A DNA stretch of 64,000 nucleotides, from assembly GCF_020180945.1 (NCBI RefSeq), contig NZ_JAIPUL010000002.1, positions 62,001-126,000 on the forward strand. The letters run 5' to 3'. The translations under genes and the position numbers were made by a program. The stretch comes from Lacticaseibacillus kribbianus (GTDB lineage Bacteria; Bacillota; Bacilli; Lactobacillales; Lactobacillaceae). The notes beneath the pieces were generated by a model. It was given only the letters and a program-made list of their open reading frames with translations, searched no databases and had not been told where the DNA came from. Below are positions 7,582 through 15,647 of the stretch, one piece after another. Position 1 is the stretch's first letter. Each line of letters starts with the position of its first letter.

Positions 7582-8336
7582 ATACCTTGCTGTTTGCCTT
7601 GATCATCGCCGCACTTTGCTGGCTAACCAGCTCCGCGATTCCGATGTGGTCGCGCTGGGCCTTCTACTTCGGGGCGCCGCTGGTGGCCGGGCTGATCGAC
7701 GGCCTGCTGCTCGGCGAGCTGACGTACGGGCTTCAGGTCGGCGCCACGATTCAGGCCGCCTACATCGGGCTCTTGGCGATCGGCGGGTCTTTGCCCAACG
7801 AGATGGCGATCGCCGGCTACCTCGGCGTCGCGATGACGATGCTGTCGCACAGCGACCCGGCGACGGGGCTGGCGATCGCCACGCCGCTGGGGCTGCTCGG
7901 GGTGTTGTGCCTGAACGCGAAAATGGCGCTGAACCCAATCTGGGTGCACAAGGCCGACACTTACGCCGCCGCCGGGGACATCCGCAGGCTGCGGCGCATG
8001 AACCTTTTTGCCTCGCAGATCGTGCCGTTCATCACCTACTTCATTCCGGCGTTCCTGTGCGTGTACTTCGGCGGCCACTACTTCACTGCGTTCATGGCGG
8101 CGCTGCCGGCGCAGATCACCGCGGTGCTGACGCTGATCGGCAAGCTGATGCCGGCGCTGGGGCTGGCGATGCTGATGCAGGCTTTGGCCAAGCGCTCCAC
8201 GCTGCCGTTTTTGCTAATCGGCTTCGTCCTGGCGGCGTACCTCAAGCTGAACATCACGGCCGTGGCCATCGTCGGCACCGGCTGCGCGCTGTTGCACTAC
8301 TACTACATGCCGATGGGGGGCAAGCAACATGACTAA
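7578..8336 (+). CDS. PTS mannose-family IIC component
   Basis: 252-residue integral membrane protein, the sugar-translocating IIC of the mannose/sorbose family. It has the GEL.YGLQVGATIQAAYIG segment (about residues 50-65) that marks EIIC-Man proteins, with about seven hydrophobic helices. Overlaps IIB by four bases and IID by eight, indicating one tightly coupled operon. Confidence 0.88.
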   Translation: MNTLLFALIIAALCWLTSSAIPMWSRWAFYFGAPLVAGLIDGLLLGELTYGLQVGATIQAAYIGLLAIGGSLPNEMAIAGYLGVAMTMLSHSDPATGLAIATPLGLLGVLCLNAKMALNPIWVHKADTYAAAGDIRRLRRMNLFASQIVPFITYFIPAFLCVYFGGHYFTAFMAALPAQITAVLTLIGKLMPALGLAMLMQALAKRSTLPFLLIGFVLAAYLKLNITAVAIVGTGCALLHYYYMPMGGKQHD

Positions 8337-9141
8337 GACCATCAGTAAAAAGGCACTGCGCCAGACCTGGTTTGCCTGGCAGTCCTGGGGACAGATCTGT
8401 TACAACTACGAGCGGATGATGGGGCTGGGCTTTGCGCACGCCATGTCCTACACGCTCGCCGACCTGTACCCAGACGACGACGAGGCGCTGGCCGCCGGGC
8501 TGACCCGCGAGTTGACCTACTTCAACACCGAAAATACGTGGGGCGCCATGATTCCCGGCATCGTCGCGTCTTTGGAGGAGCAAAAGGCCAACGGGCAGCC
8601 GGTGTCCGGTGACATGATCAACAACCTCAAGGCCGCCCTGATGGGGCCTTTGGCCGGCATCGGTGACACCATCACCCAGTCTTTGGTCAAGGTGATCCTC
8701 CTGGGCATCGGCATCGACATGGCCAAGAGCGGCAGCGCGCTGGGGCCGATCCTGTTTATCCTGCTGTTTTGCGCCTACGCCCTGGTCGTCGGCCACACCA
8801 CGTTTTACGCCGGCTACCGGCTGGGCAAAACGGCGGTGACCAACCTGCTGGCCGGCGGGCGCATCGCGCGGGTGACCGAGGCCATCGGTGCGTTGGGGAT
8901 GATGGTGCTCGGCGCCCTGATCCCGACCACGATCACCGTCACCACGCCGCTGAAGGCCACGTTCGGCCAGCTGAAGCTCGAGCCACAGAAAATTCTGGAC
9001 TCGGTGGTGCCGAGCCTTCTGCCGCTGATCGCCTTCGTGATCCTGTACCTGCTGCTCAAAAAGGGCGTGCGGCCGACGCGCCTGATGGCCGGGCTGATTG
9101 CCTTTGCCGTCGTCGCCGGGCTGCTGGGCGTCCTGGCCTGA
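8329..9141 (+). CDS. PTS mannose-family IID component
   Basis: 270 residues of the EIID-Man family. It begins with the typical QTWFAQ-like and QICYNYERMMGLGFAHAM region, then carries the LMGPLAGIGDTI loop (about residues 104-115) and ends with two C-terminal helices. It forms the membrane complex with IIC. Last gene of the operon. A good terminator follows only 240 bp later. Confidence 0.88.
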   Translation: MTKTISKKALRQTWFAWQSWGQICYNYERMMGLGFAHAMSYTLADLYPDDDEALAAGLTRELTYFNTENTWGAMIPGIVASLEEQKANGQPVSGDMINNLKAALMGPLAGIGDTITQSLVKVILLGIGIDMAKSGSALGPILFILLFCAYALVVGHTTFYAGYRLGKTAVTNLLAGGRIARVTEAIGALGMMVLGALIPTTITVTTPLKATFGQLKLEPQKILDSVVPSLLPLIAFVILYLLLKKGVRPTRLMAGLIAFAVVAGLLGVLA

Positions 9142-9382
9142 GGCGGCGGGTGCGCGCCGACGCTTGGACTGAGCGACTGCGGTGCAGGGCCGGCGTCGTT
9201 GCCGCTCCCGTGTCTGCGCCGCTCCCGCGTCTGCGCCGCCGATGCGGCTGCGCGGTTGCGGCCCGACCGCGGCGCAGGGGATTCCGGCACTGACGCCAGG
9301 GTGCGGCCGGTGTGCGGGCCGCACGACGGGCACGGCAGGCTGCTTGCCACCGCGCCCGGCGCCAATCAGTGGAATCGCATCT
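9142..9382. other. 240-bp gap after the PTS operon, no gene seen
   Basis: GC-rich sequence with a short direct repeat (CCGCTCCCGTGTCTGCG then CCGCTCCCGCGTCTGCG, about 9201-9240). No ORF with a ribosome site and no RNA motif recognised. Confidence 0.5.
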
Positions 9383-9409
9383 AAAGGCGGGCCGCCAGCC
9401 CGCCTTTTT
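9383..9409 (+). terminator. terminator of the IIB-IIC-IID operon
   Basis: GGCGGGC (9386-9392), loop CGCCA, GCCCGCC (9398-9404), TTTTT. Confidence 0.75.
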
Positions 9410-9483
9410 GCGTCGCGCCGGGCCCGCGGTTGACAGCTTCGCGGCCGGCGTGCTAACCTGCAATAGTTGCTAATGAGGAGCCA

Positions 9484-9510
9484 TTACGATTAAGGATTCG
9501 CTAATCGTAA
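9484..9510. promoter_or_regulatory. upstream palindrome with Zur-like half-sites
   Basis: TTACGATTA (9484-9492) and TAATCGTAA (9502-9510) are perfect inverted repeats separated by nine bases. The half-sites match those of the box at 9582-9602, though spaced differently. A weak promoter (TTGACA 9430-9435, 18 bp, TAACCT 9454-9459) lies just upstream. Confidence 0.5.
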
Positions 9511-9544
9511 CGGCCACGGCGTTGCCGGCCACGTTCACTTACTA

Positions 9545-9572
9545 TTGACAAGTGGTGACGGGCTGTTATGAT
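9545..9572 (+). promoter_or_regulatory. sigma-A promoter of the zinc-uptake operon
   Basis: TTGACA at 9545-9550, 16-bp spacer, TATGAT at 9567-9572. Transcription should begin near 9579, at the edge of the Zur-type palindrome. Confidence 0.75.
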
Positions 9573-9581
9573 GGACAATGT

Positions 9582-9602
9582 TAATCGTAGCGACTACGAT
9601 TA
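9582..9602. promoter_or_regulatory. Zur-type operator
   Basis: Perfect palindrome TAATCGTAG-CGA-CTACGATTA. It has the TCGTA-N5-TACGA core and spacing of Firmicute Zur boxes (known consensus TCGTAATNATTACGA). It covers the transcription start of a zinc-lipoprotein/zinc-free S14 operon, which is exactly the expected Zur regulon. Confidence 0.75.
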
Positions 9603-9622
9603 CGAACAACTGGGGGAACGGA

Positions 9623-10534
9623 ATGCGAGACTTTTTGACACGGCTAAGGCGGCTCGGCCTGGTGCTGATAGCGCTTGTGGCCGCCGGCGCGCTAGCCGGC
9701 TGCGGCCAGACCGCAACGCCCAAGCGGCAGGGGCTGCAGGTGGTGACCACCGTCGATTTTTACGCCGACGTCGCGCGCGCGGTGCTCGGCGACCACGGCA
9801 CGGTCACCGCGGTGATCAACCGGCCGGACATCGACCCGCACGACTACGAGCCGACCGTCAACGTCGCCAAGACCGTGGCGGCCGCCCAGGTGGTGCTCAA
9901 GAACGGCGCCGGCTACGACGACTGGATGGACCGCCTGACCGCAGCCGACGGGGCGGGCATCACCACGGTGTCCGCGGCCAAGGTGGTCGGCATCAAGGAC
10001 GGCGACAACGAGCACATCTGGTACAAGCCGGACGTGATGCCCGAGCTCGCCCGCGCGCTGGCCAAGGTCTACGGCCAAAAAGACCCGGAGCACAAGGCGG
10101 CCTACCGGACCAACGCCGAGGCCTACATCCGACGACTCAGCCCCCTGACGGCCAAGATCGCCAGCCTGAAAAAAGGCGCGGCGGGGCAGGCCGTGGCGGT
10201 GTCCGAGCCCGTTTTTGACAACGCGCTGAGCGCGATGGGCTACCGCATCGTCAACAACCACTTCGCCCAGGCCATCGAGGAGGGCACCGACCCCAGCCCC
10301 GCGGACATCCGCGCGCTCGAGGCCGCGATTGAGAAGAAGGACATCGCATTTTTCGTTCAAAACACGCAGGCCGACAGCAAGGTGGTCACCAACATCGTGA
10401 AAAAGGTCCGCGCGGCGGGCATTCCGGTGCTGCAGGTGACCGAGACCATGCCGGCGCACACGACATACACCAGCTGGATGATGCAGCAGTACGACGCGCT
10501 GGCCAAGATTCAGCGCAGTAATGGAGGGAAATGA
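9623..10534 (+). CDS. metal-binding lipoprotein of a zinc ABC transporter (ZnuA/AdcA type)
   Basis: 303 residues. A type II signal peptide ends in the lipobox LAGC (Cys about residue 26). It belongs to the cluster 9 metal-binding proteins: conserved His in DIDPHDYEPT (about residue 73), the HIW motif (about 132), and an Asp/Glu-containing C-terminal half. There is no His-rich loop. The start at 9623 is chosen because it gives a proper signal peptide; an in-frame ATG at 9578 would sit at the transcription start. Zinc is inferred from the Zur-type operator and the co-transcribed zinc-free S14. No permease or ATPase gene is adjacent. Confidence 0.85.
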   Translation: MRDFLTRLRRLGLVLIALVAAGALAGCGQTATPKRQGLQVVTTVDFYADVARAVLGDHGTVTAVINRPDIDPHDYEPTVNVAKTVAAAQVVLKNGAGYDDWMDRLTAADGAGITTVSAAKVVGIKDGDNEHIWYKPDVMPELARALAKVYGQKDPEHKAAYRTNAEAYIRRLSPLTAKIASLKKGAAGQAVAVSEPVFDNALSAMGYRIVNNHFAQAIEEGTDPSPADIRALEAAIEKKDIAFFVQNTQADSKVVTNIVKKVRAAGIPVLQVTETMPAHTTYTSWMMQQYDALAKIQRSNGGK

Positions 10535-10804
10535 ATGGCAAAACGTTCCAAGATTGAAAAGGCCAAGCGCCAGCAGGCCCTGGTCGTGAAGTACGCCGCC
10601 AAGCGGCAGGCGCTCAAGGACGCCGGCGACTACGCGGGGCTGGCCCAGCTGCCGCGCGACTCAAGCCCGGTGCGGCTGCACAACCGCGATGCACTCGACG
10701 GCCGCCCGCACGCGTACCTGCGCAAGTTTGGCCTGTCGCGCCTGAACTTCCGCGACCTGGCGCACAAGGGCCAGATCCCGGGCGTCAAGAAAGCGAGCTG
10801 GTAA
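10535..10804 (+). CDS. rpsN: ribosomal protein S14, zinc-independent paralogue
   Basis: 89 residues of the longer S14 form that lacks the CxxC...CxxC zinc ribbon (no cysteine at all is present). The C-terminal [27 protein letters not shown] block is diagnostic, where the final residues GVKKASW end nearly all S14 proteins. The ATG follows the lipoprotein stop directly, and its ribosome site GGAGGGA lies in the preceding gene. Zinc-free paralogues replace the zinc-containing ribosomal protein under zinc starvation, consistent with the Zur box upstream. Confidence 0.95.
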   Translation: MAKRSKIEKAKRQQALVVKYAAKRQALKDAGDYAGLAQLPRDSSPVRLHNRDALDGRPHAYLRKFGLSRLNFRDLAHKGQIPGVKKASW

Positions 10805-10805
10805 T

Positions 10806-10916
10806 ATGAGTAAGACTGACATTGCAACCGCCCACCGCGAGCTCAAAAGCCCGAACATCAAGACGAGAAGCCGCGCGCTCAAGACGTTGAAGGACGCCAA
10901 GAAGCGCGGCAAGTAG
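10806..10916 (+). CDS. 36-residue basic peptide, putative metal-homeostasis protein
   Basis: Starts one base after the S14 stop and encodes a 36-residue, Lys/Arg-rich, probably helical peptide (MSKTDIATAHRELKSPNIKT...). From memory it resembles the short 'putative metal homeostasis protein' family of lactobacilli. Its place at the end of a Zur-controlled zinc-uptake/S14 operon supports a link to zinc limitation. The molecular function is unknown. It is too short for standard ORF cut-offs but has good coding character and a terminator 12 bp after its stop. Confidence 0.65.
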   Translation: MSKTDIATAHRELKSPNIKTRSRALKTLKDAKKRGK

Positions 10917-10927
10917 GCCCAACCACG

Positions 10928-10976
10928 GCGCCCGCCGCACCTCCCCACAGTCGGAGGTGCGGCGGGCGCTGTTTTT
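10928..10976 (+). terminator. terminator of the zinc operon
   Basis: A perfect 17-bp stem, GCGCCCGCCGCACCTCC (10928-10944) with 10953-10969, eight-base loop, then TGTTTTT. Confidence 0.9.
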
Positions 10977-10978
10977 GT

Positions 10979-11103
10979 ACCCAGGGCGGCGCATGGCGTG
11001 CTTAGGCCACCGGCTAGCGTATGGCACAGTGTTGGGCCGTACTTTGGCCCGGCACTGTGCCATAGCTAGACGAGTGGCCGTTGCCATGCGGAGCCCGACG
11101 ACA
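10979..11103 (+). repeat. PAL1 palindromic repeat, copy 3
   Basis: Apical arm TATGGCACAGTGTTGGGCC pairs with GGCCCGGCACTGTGCCATA around GTACTTT; GGCCAC pairs with GTGGCC and GCATGGC with GCCATGC. All three helices differ from other copies yet stay paired. A further 5' PAL1 fragment occupies 11104-11145. Confidence 0.8.
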
Positions 11104-11157
11104 CCTAGGGCGGAGCAAAGGCGCATTTTGCCGGTCGGCTAGGTAGTATTTGACAGT

Positions 11158-11356
11158 CCGGGCTCCGGCCCGAACGCACCACCACTTCCGGCTCCGGGCC
11201 GGGGCGGCGGAACGCGTGGGGCTCCCCTGAGCCCGTTCCGGTCTCAGGACCCGCCCTTGCTGTAAGCTGGCAAGGACGGCCAGCTAACAGCAATTTCACG
11301 CCGGCACGCCCCGGCCCTACGTCTCCAGTGGTGGTGCGTCCGAGCCTCCGCCCTAC
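11158..11356 (+). repeat. PAL3 structured repeat, copy a
   Basis: Nested helices: ACGCACCACCACT with AGTGGTGGTGCGT, GGGCCGGGGCG with CGCCCCGGCCC, CCTGAG with CTCAGG, and TTGCTGT..AGCTGGC with GCCAGCT..ACAGCAA. Compared with copy b at 54.0 kb, every helix has changed on both sides. It is flanked by a 5' PAL1 fragment and a degenerate 3' PAL1 half (about 11405-11510), so it may sit inside an older PAL1 unit. Confidence 0.75.
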
Positions 11357-11404
11357 TTAGCGGATAATTGACCGATTTATGGGGCTCGATACTTGAAAAG
11401 GCAG

Positions 11405-11510
11405 ATTTTATTTTCAGACACCACCTAGCGTATGACTGAGGCATGAAGCGCACGTTGCTGTCTGTGTCGGCCTTAGCTAGCCGAACCGGCGGCGCCTTGA
11501 ACAGCCCAAG
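11405..11510 (+). repeat. degenerate PAL1 3' part
   Basis: CACCTAGCGTATGACTGAGG, then GAAGC-GCACGTT-GCT, then CCTTAGCTAGCCGAACCGG, recognisable as PAL1 but with mismatched arms. AT-rich unique sequence (11357-11404) precedes it. Confidence 0.5.
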
Positions 11511-11549
11511 GCGGCTGACCTTACGGGACTGATCGCCGGGTGACAGAAG

Positions 11550-11582
11550 TGAAAGCGCTTCCCGACGCTGGGGGGTTACACT
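11550..11582 (+). promoter_or_regulatory. cre-like site overlapping the promoter of the membrane-protein gene
   Basis: TGAAAGCGCTTCCC at 11550-11563 matches the catabolite-responsive element core (TGWAA-N-CG-N-T...). A -10 TACACT lies at 11577-11582. CcpA binding there would block RNA polymerase. Inference from motif only. Confidence 0.5.
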
Positions 11583-11616
11583 GATGCCGTTGGGACAACT
11601 ATGGAGGCGACGATTG

Positions 11617-12183
11617 ATGTCAAAAGGAATGAAAACGCTGACGGTGACGGTGCAGGTGCTGATCGGACTGACGGTGCTGGTGTTCGCGGGGATGCTGATC
11701 GCCACGGCGCTGGGCCAGGTGGTCATCGACCGCGTGGACCTTGGGCCGGGTCACGTCTACCACGACGCGCTTTTGGCGCAGTTCAGCGGGATGCGGCGCG
11801 TGACGACCGCGGCGGCCTGCTGGTGGCAGGTCAAGGCGGGGCTTGGGCTGATGGGGCCGGTGACGCTTGGAATGCGCTACGGCCTGGCCGCAATCGCGCT
11901 CGCCCAGGCGCTGCCGGTGCTGGTGCTGGCCGCGACGCTGTGGCCGCTGATGACGGCGGCGCGCCGCGGGCAGGGTGTCGCGGCCGCGGCCCGCAGGCTG
12001 GTGCGGGGGAGCCTGGTCGGGCTTTCGCTTACCCTCTTCGATGGGCTGCTTTTGCCGCTCATCGTGAATGCGGCGTCGGGCGACCACATTCAGATGGACC
12101 TCACGCTTTTGACGCTGCCGGACCTCTTGATGTGGTTGGTCATCGGCGTGCTGGCGGCGCTTGTGGCCGGCCGCAGGCAATAA
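11617..12183 (+). CDS. predicted membrane protein, four helices (DUF2975-like)
   Basis: 188 residues with four hydrophobic segments (about residues 8-30, 75-105, 130-150, 160-182). The layout and the GLTVLVFAGML first helix are like small DUF2975-type proteins often paired with XRE regulators, but no regulator is adjacent here. The start at 11617 is preferred (ATGGAGGCGACGATTG before the ATG). Function unknown. A cre-like site in its promoter suggests carbon regulation. Confidence 0.6.
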   Translation: MSKGMKTLTVTVQVLIGLTVLVFAGMLIATALGQVVIDRVDLGPGHVYHDALLAQFSGMRRVTTAAACWWQVKAGLGLMGPVTLGMRYGLAAIALAQALPVLVLAATLWPLMTAARRGQGVAAAARRLVRGSLVGLSLTLFDGLLLPLIVNAASGDHIQMDLTLLTLPDLLMWLVIGVLAALVAGRRQ

Positions 12184-12187
12184 GGGC

Positions 12188-12215
12188 AACAGCCGCTTCG
12201 TGCGGCTGTTTTTTT
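12188..12215 (+). terminator. terminator after membrane-protein gene
   Basis: AACAGCCGC, loop TTCGT, GCGGCTGTT and a seven-T run. Confidence 0.85.
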
Positions 12216-12267
12216 CGGCCCGGATGCGGTAACTTAGAGCCAAGACAACCGCAACGGGAGGATGGCA

Positions 12268-13722
12268 ATGGACTGGACTTTGATTAAAACGGTGATCACG
12301 GCGGTGTACCTGCTGAACGTGGCGGCCGCGATCCTGACGGTGTTTCGCGAAAAGCGCGACATCGCCGCGACCTGGGCGTGGCTCTTGGTGCTCAACCTGC
12401 TGCCGCTGGTCGGTTTTGCGCTGTACTACGTGTTCGGCCGCAAGCTGTCGCACCGCCAGTTGGACCTGGTGCGCGCGCAGCCGCACGCGGAGCTCAACAA
12501 AGTGCTGGCCCGCCAGCAGGAGCTGGTCCCGCGCCCGGCCGCCAGCGACTCGCAGATGGAAGCAACGGCCAAAAACATGATCACGCTGTTTCAAAACACC
12601 GACCAGAGCTTCGTCACCACCAACAACCAGGTCGGCGTGTTCACCGACGGGCCCGCGCTGTTCGACGACCTGCGCCGCGAAATTGCGGCGGCCGAGCACA
12701 GCGTGTTCGTGGAGTTTTACACCTTCTACGGCGACGCGCTCGGCGCAAGCGTCCTGGCCGCCTTGGTGGCTGCGGCCGAGTCCGGCGTGGCGGTGTATGT
12801 GCTGTACGACGCTTGGGGGTCTCTGGGCGTGAAGGCCGCGTTCTTTGACCCGCTGCGGGCGGCCGGCGGGCACGTCGAGCCGTTCCTCGGTGTCCACCAC
12901 CGGGCGGATTTTCGCCTGAACTTCCGCAATCACCGCAAGATCGTGGCGATTGACGGCTGGACCGGCTACATCGGCGGCTTCAACATCGGCGACCAGTACG
13001 TCGGTCGCGCCAAAAAGTTCGGCGCCTGGCGTGACACCCACCTGAAGGTCGAGGGCGACGCCGCGCTGGCCCTGCAGCAGCAGTTCATCCGCGACTGGAA
13101 CGCGACGGCCGGCGCCGCACAGCAGCTGGACATCAACCGGACCCATTTTCCCAAGGCCAACAACGGGCTGGGCACCGCGATGATGCAGATCGTCGCGAGC
13201 GGCCCGCAGAACGACCTGGCCCAGATCAAGCTCGGTTACATGAAAATGATCAACGCGGCGCGCGTCAGCCTGGACATCCAGACCCCGTACCTGATCCCGG
13301 ACGAAAGCGTGCTGACCAGCCTGCGCACCGCGATCCACAGCGGCGTGCGGGTGCGCATCATGATCCCGCACATGCCCGACCATGCCTTCGTCTACCGCGC
13401 CAGCCAGTACTACGCGCGCGGCCTGGCCCAGGACGGCGCGGAGATCTACTTCTACGAGGCCGGCTTCCTGCACGCCAAGGTGATGGTGGTCGACTCGGCG
13501 ATCGCCTCGGTCGGTTCGGCCAACATGGACTTTCGCAGCTTCGGCCTGAACTTCGAGGCCAACGCCTTCGTCTACGACCACGCCCTGGCCACGCAGCTTG
13601 AGGCCATCTTCACGGCGGATGTCGCCAAAAGCCGCCGCGTGACGCCGGCCGACTTCGCGGCGATGCCGCGCTGGCTGCGCTTCAAGCAGACGTTCTCGAG
13701 GCTGATATCGCCAATATTGTAG
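12268..13722 (+). CDS. cls: cardiolipin synthase (phospholipase D family)
   Basis: 484 residues. Two N-terminal membrane helices (about 1-22 and 35-55) are followed by two PLD domains, each with an HKD motif: HRKIVAIDG (about residues 218-226) and HAKVMVVDS (about 398-406). It condenses two phosphatidylglycerol molecules into cardiolipin at the membrane. The ATG at 12268 is preferred over 12262 because the GGGAGG ribosome site touches the first. The length is usual for bacterial ClsA-type enzymes. The stop is followed within a few bases by PAL1 repeats, with no terminator in between. Confidence 0.93.
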   Translation: MDWTLIKTVITAVYLLNVAAAILTVFREKRDIAATWAWLLVLNLLPLVGFALYYVFGRKLSHRQLDLVRAQPHAELNKVLARQQELVPRPAASDSQMEATAKNMITLFQNTDQSFVTTNNQVGVFTDGPALFDDLRREIAAAEHSVFVEFYTFYGDALGASVLAALVAAAESGVAVYVLYDAWGSLGVKAAFFDPLRAAGGHVEPFLGVHHRADFRLNFRNHRKIVAIDGWTGYIGGFNIGDQYVGRAKKFGAWRDTHLKVEGDAALALQQQFIRDWNATAGAAQQLDINRTHFPKANNGLGTAMMQIVASGPQNDLAQIKLGYMKMINAARVSLDIQTPYLIPDESVLTSLRTAIHSGVRVRIMIPHMPDHAFVYRASQYYARGLAQDGAEIYFYEAGFLHAKVMVVDSAIASVGSANMDFRSFGLNFEANAFVYDHALATQLEAIFTADVAKSRRVTPADFAAMPRWLRFKQTFSRLISPIL

Positions 13723-13850
13723 AGGGCGGAGCCGCGCGCACTTAGCGGGACGGGTAGCCTAGCCAAGACGCTTGGGCCGCACTTTGGCCCGAGTGCCTTG
13801 GTGTAGCTAGCCGCTCCCGCGTTGCGCGGCGTAGCCCGTTTGAGTAGAGA
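13723..13850 (+). repeat. PAL1 palindromic repeat, copy 4
   Basis: Begins right after the cls stop. Apical arms CCAAGACGCTTGGGCC / GGCCCGAGTGCCTTGG around GCACTTT; CGGGA pairs with TCCCG, GCCGCGCG with TGCGCGGC. Confidence 0.85.
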
Positions 13851-13977
13851 GGGCGGAGCAAGGCGCACTTAGCCGGTCGGGTAGCGTAAGGCCAGTGCTT
13901 GGGCCGCACTTTGGCCCGAGTGCCTTGGTGTAGCTAGACGAACCGGCGTTGCCTTGCGTAGCCCGTTTGCGTAGACG
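13851..13977 (+). repeat. PAL1 palindromic repeat, copy 5
   Basis: Tandem with copy 4. Outer arms are now GCAAGGC / GCCTTGC and CCGGT / ACCGG instead of GCCGCGCG/TGCGCGGC and CGGGA/TCCCG: compensated change between neighbours. Confidence 0.85.
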
Positions 13978-14000
13978 GCGGATCCCGTTTGCGTGGGCTG

Positions 14001-14223
14001 CCGCGGCCTCCGGGCCCCGGGGCGGGTCGGGCTGTGCGGCCGGTTTCCGCCCTTTGGGCTCCAACCTAAAAGATGAGCCAAGCCGCCGCCTACGGCTTCG
14101 CGCTTGTCTCATCTTTTGCCGGAAGCAGTGGCGCGAATGCCCCGCAAGGACCGCGGGTCATCCGGGCCGCTGCTTCTTTCACGGCCCGACCCGCCCCGGG
14201 GCCCTGCGGCCGCTACATGGTGG
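14001..14223 (+). repeat. PAL2 structured repeat, copy a
   Basis: Outer arms GGGCCCCGGGGCGGGTCGGG (from 14012) pair with the segment ending at 14204. Inside are two more hairpins: AAAAGATGAG/CTCATCTTTT and GAAGCAG/CTGCTTC. The second copy at 62.8 kb has different but still paired inner stems. No ORF with a ribosome site runs through it. Unique sequence follows to the aquaporin promoter. Confidence 0.75.
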
Positions 14224-14530
14224 TTGGTTGGCCACATGCTGTGGGTGGCAGCGGCGAGGTGCAGCCGATGCTGGTGAGAGAAATGGATTGCGCAAACTAC
14301 GCGGCAATCAATGGTATGTAATGTCTAGGAAGGTCAAGTAGCGGAGCGTGCCTGGTCATCTTGTGTCCACGTCGACGGCCGCAACGGCGGCGCCCGGCAC
14401 GCCGCTATATTAGTTTGATTATAAATTGTTTACAACTAATCTCGTGGCAAAAGCCCATTTATCGCCGTTAGGGTGTTATACTGGAGTCATTCAGCGGCCA
14501 CGCTGGTCGCAGGTTATGGAGGAATCATTG

Positions 14531-15181
14531 ATGCAAAAACTTGTTGCAGAGTTCATGGGCACCTTCCTGCTGGTCTTTCTCGGCAGTGGCGCCGTCCTGT
14601 TCGCCAAGGGTGATGCGTTGACCATCGCCATCGGCTTCGGCCTGGCGATCACCGTGTCGGCCTACGCGTTCGGCGGCATCTCCGGCGGGCACTTCAACCC
14701 GGCGGTGACCACCGCGATGATGATCAACGGCCGCACCCCGGTCGGCGAGGGCTTCGCCTACATGGTTAGCCAGATCATCGGCGCGATTGCGGCCAGCGCG
14801 GCCGTGCGCGTCGTGGTCGGCGCCCTGAAGCTGCCGGTTGACCAGATGGCTCAGACCGATTTTCCTAAGCTGAGCGTCGGCGCCGCCTTCTTCGTCGAGG
14901 CGCTGGCAACCTTCCTGTTCCTGATGGTGATCCTGGCCGTCACCGCCAAGGCGGGCAACGGCGACTTCGCCGGCCTGGCCATCGGCGTCGCGCTTATGCT
15001 TTTGATTATCTTCTCCGTCAACTTGACCGGGGCGTCCCTGAACCCGGCCCGTTCGATCGGCCCGGCCATCTTCGCCGGTGGCTCCGCGCTGAAGCACCTG
15101 TGGCTGTACATCGCCGCACCGGAAGTCGGCGCGATCATCGCCGCCTTCGCGGGCCGCTTCCTGCTGGGCACCGAAGACTAA
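14531..15181 (+). CDS. MIP family aquaporin
   Basis: 216 residues, six membrane helices and both NPA boxes: GHFNPAVT (about residue 57) and SLNPARS (about 170). The short length without the glycerol-facilitator insertions and the HxxxR-type second half favour a water-selective AqpZ-like channel, but lactobacillar MIPs often also pass glycerol or lactic acid. The start at 14531 follows ATGGAGGAATCATT; a longer in-frame start at 14426 is rejected. A -10-like TATACT lies at about 14476-14481. Confidence 0.92.
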   Translation: MQKLVAEFMGTFLLVFLGSGAVLFAKGDALTIAIGFGLAITVSAYAFGGISGGHFNPAVTTAMMINGRTPVGEGFAYMVSQIIGAIAASAAVRVVVGALKLPVDQMAQTDFPKLSVGAAFFVEALATFLFLMVILAVTAKAGNGDFAGLAIGVALMLLIIFSVNLTGASLNPARSIGPAIFAGGSALKHLWLYIAAPEVGAIIAAFAGRFLLGTED

Positions 15182-15197
15182 CCATTGAACGTAACTA

Positions 15198-15227
15198 CCC
15201 CTGTCGGCTGTGCCGGCAGGGGTTTTT
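15198..15227 (+). terminator. terminator after aquaporin
   Basis: CCCCTGTCGG (15198-15207), CTGTG, CCGGCAGGGG (15213-15222), TTTTT. Confidence 0.9.
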
Positions 15228-15541
15228 GCTGTCTGGTCGAAAAAAGTAAAAGTTTTTTTGTTGTCGCTTTTAGAATTGAAAAATTCATAATATCGAGCCG
15301 AAATTTTGCCGGTTGATTAGTTGCCATGATGAACAATCGGTTATGCCACGAATTTCCGGTTTTGTGCCGTCAGCTTTTGAAAAAACCCTTTGTCAGATTT
15401 CGTCGGGGAGACATAAAAACGACCGCTGCGGACAAACCGCTTGGTACCGGGGATGAGTGCGCCCAGTTTTCGATTATACAAAGATTTGAATGAATGTTGA
15501 TGGCTTTTTAGCTTAGCCATTTTGGCCTACGTTGCGATCTG
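15228..15541. other. AT-rich intergenic stretch before first WxL cluster
   Basis: About 310 bp much lower in GC than its surroundings, with runs of A and T (for example 15239-15275). No ORF with a ribosome site and no RNA motif was recognised. It may hold regulator sites for the surface cluster. Confidence 0.5.
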
Positions 15542-15570
15542 TTGACGAAAGATAAGTGCGTTGATATAGT
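15542..15570 (+). promoter_or_regulatory. sigma-A promoter of first WxL cluster
   Basis: TTGACG (15542-15547), 17-bp spacer, TATAGT (15565-15570), leaving a ~75-base leader before the WxL start. Confidence 0.75.
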
Positions 15571-15647
15571 CAAATTGTTATTTCAGTCGCATTCGCTGGG
15601 CGTGGAGCGCCGTGGGGCAGCGAGTCAAAAATGGGAGGAATTCTTTT

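Noticed and set aside
11620-13581. 653-codon minus-strand open frame opposite cls
   Set aside because: Same reason: antisense shadow of cardiolipin synthase and the membrane-protein gene.
13949-14341. Coding regions in the PAL2 repeat
   Set aside because: Frames have no ribosome site, and the same segment elsewhere (62.8 kb) does not keep the frame.
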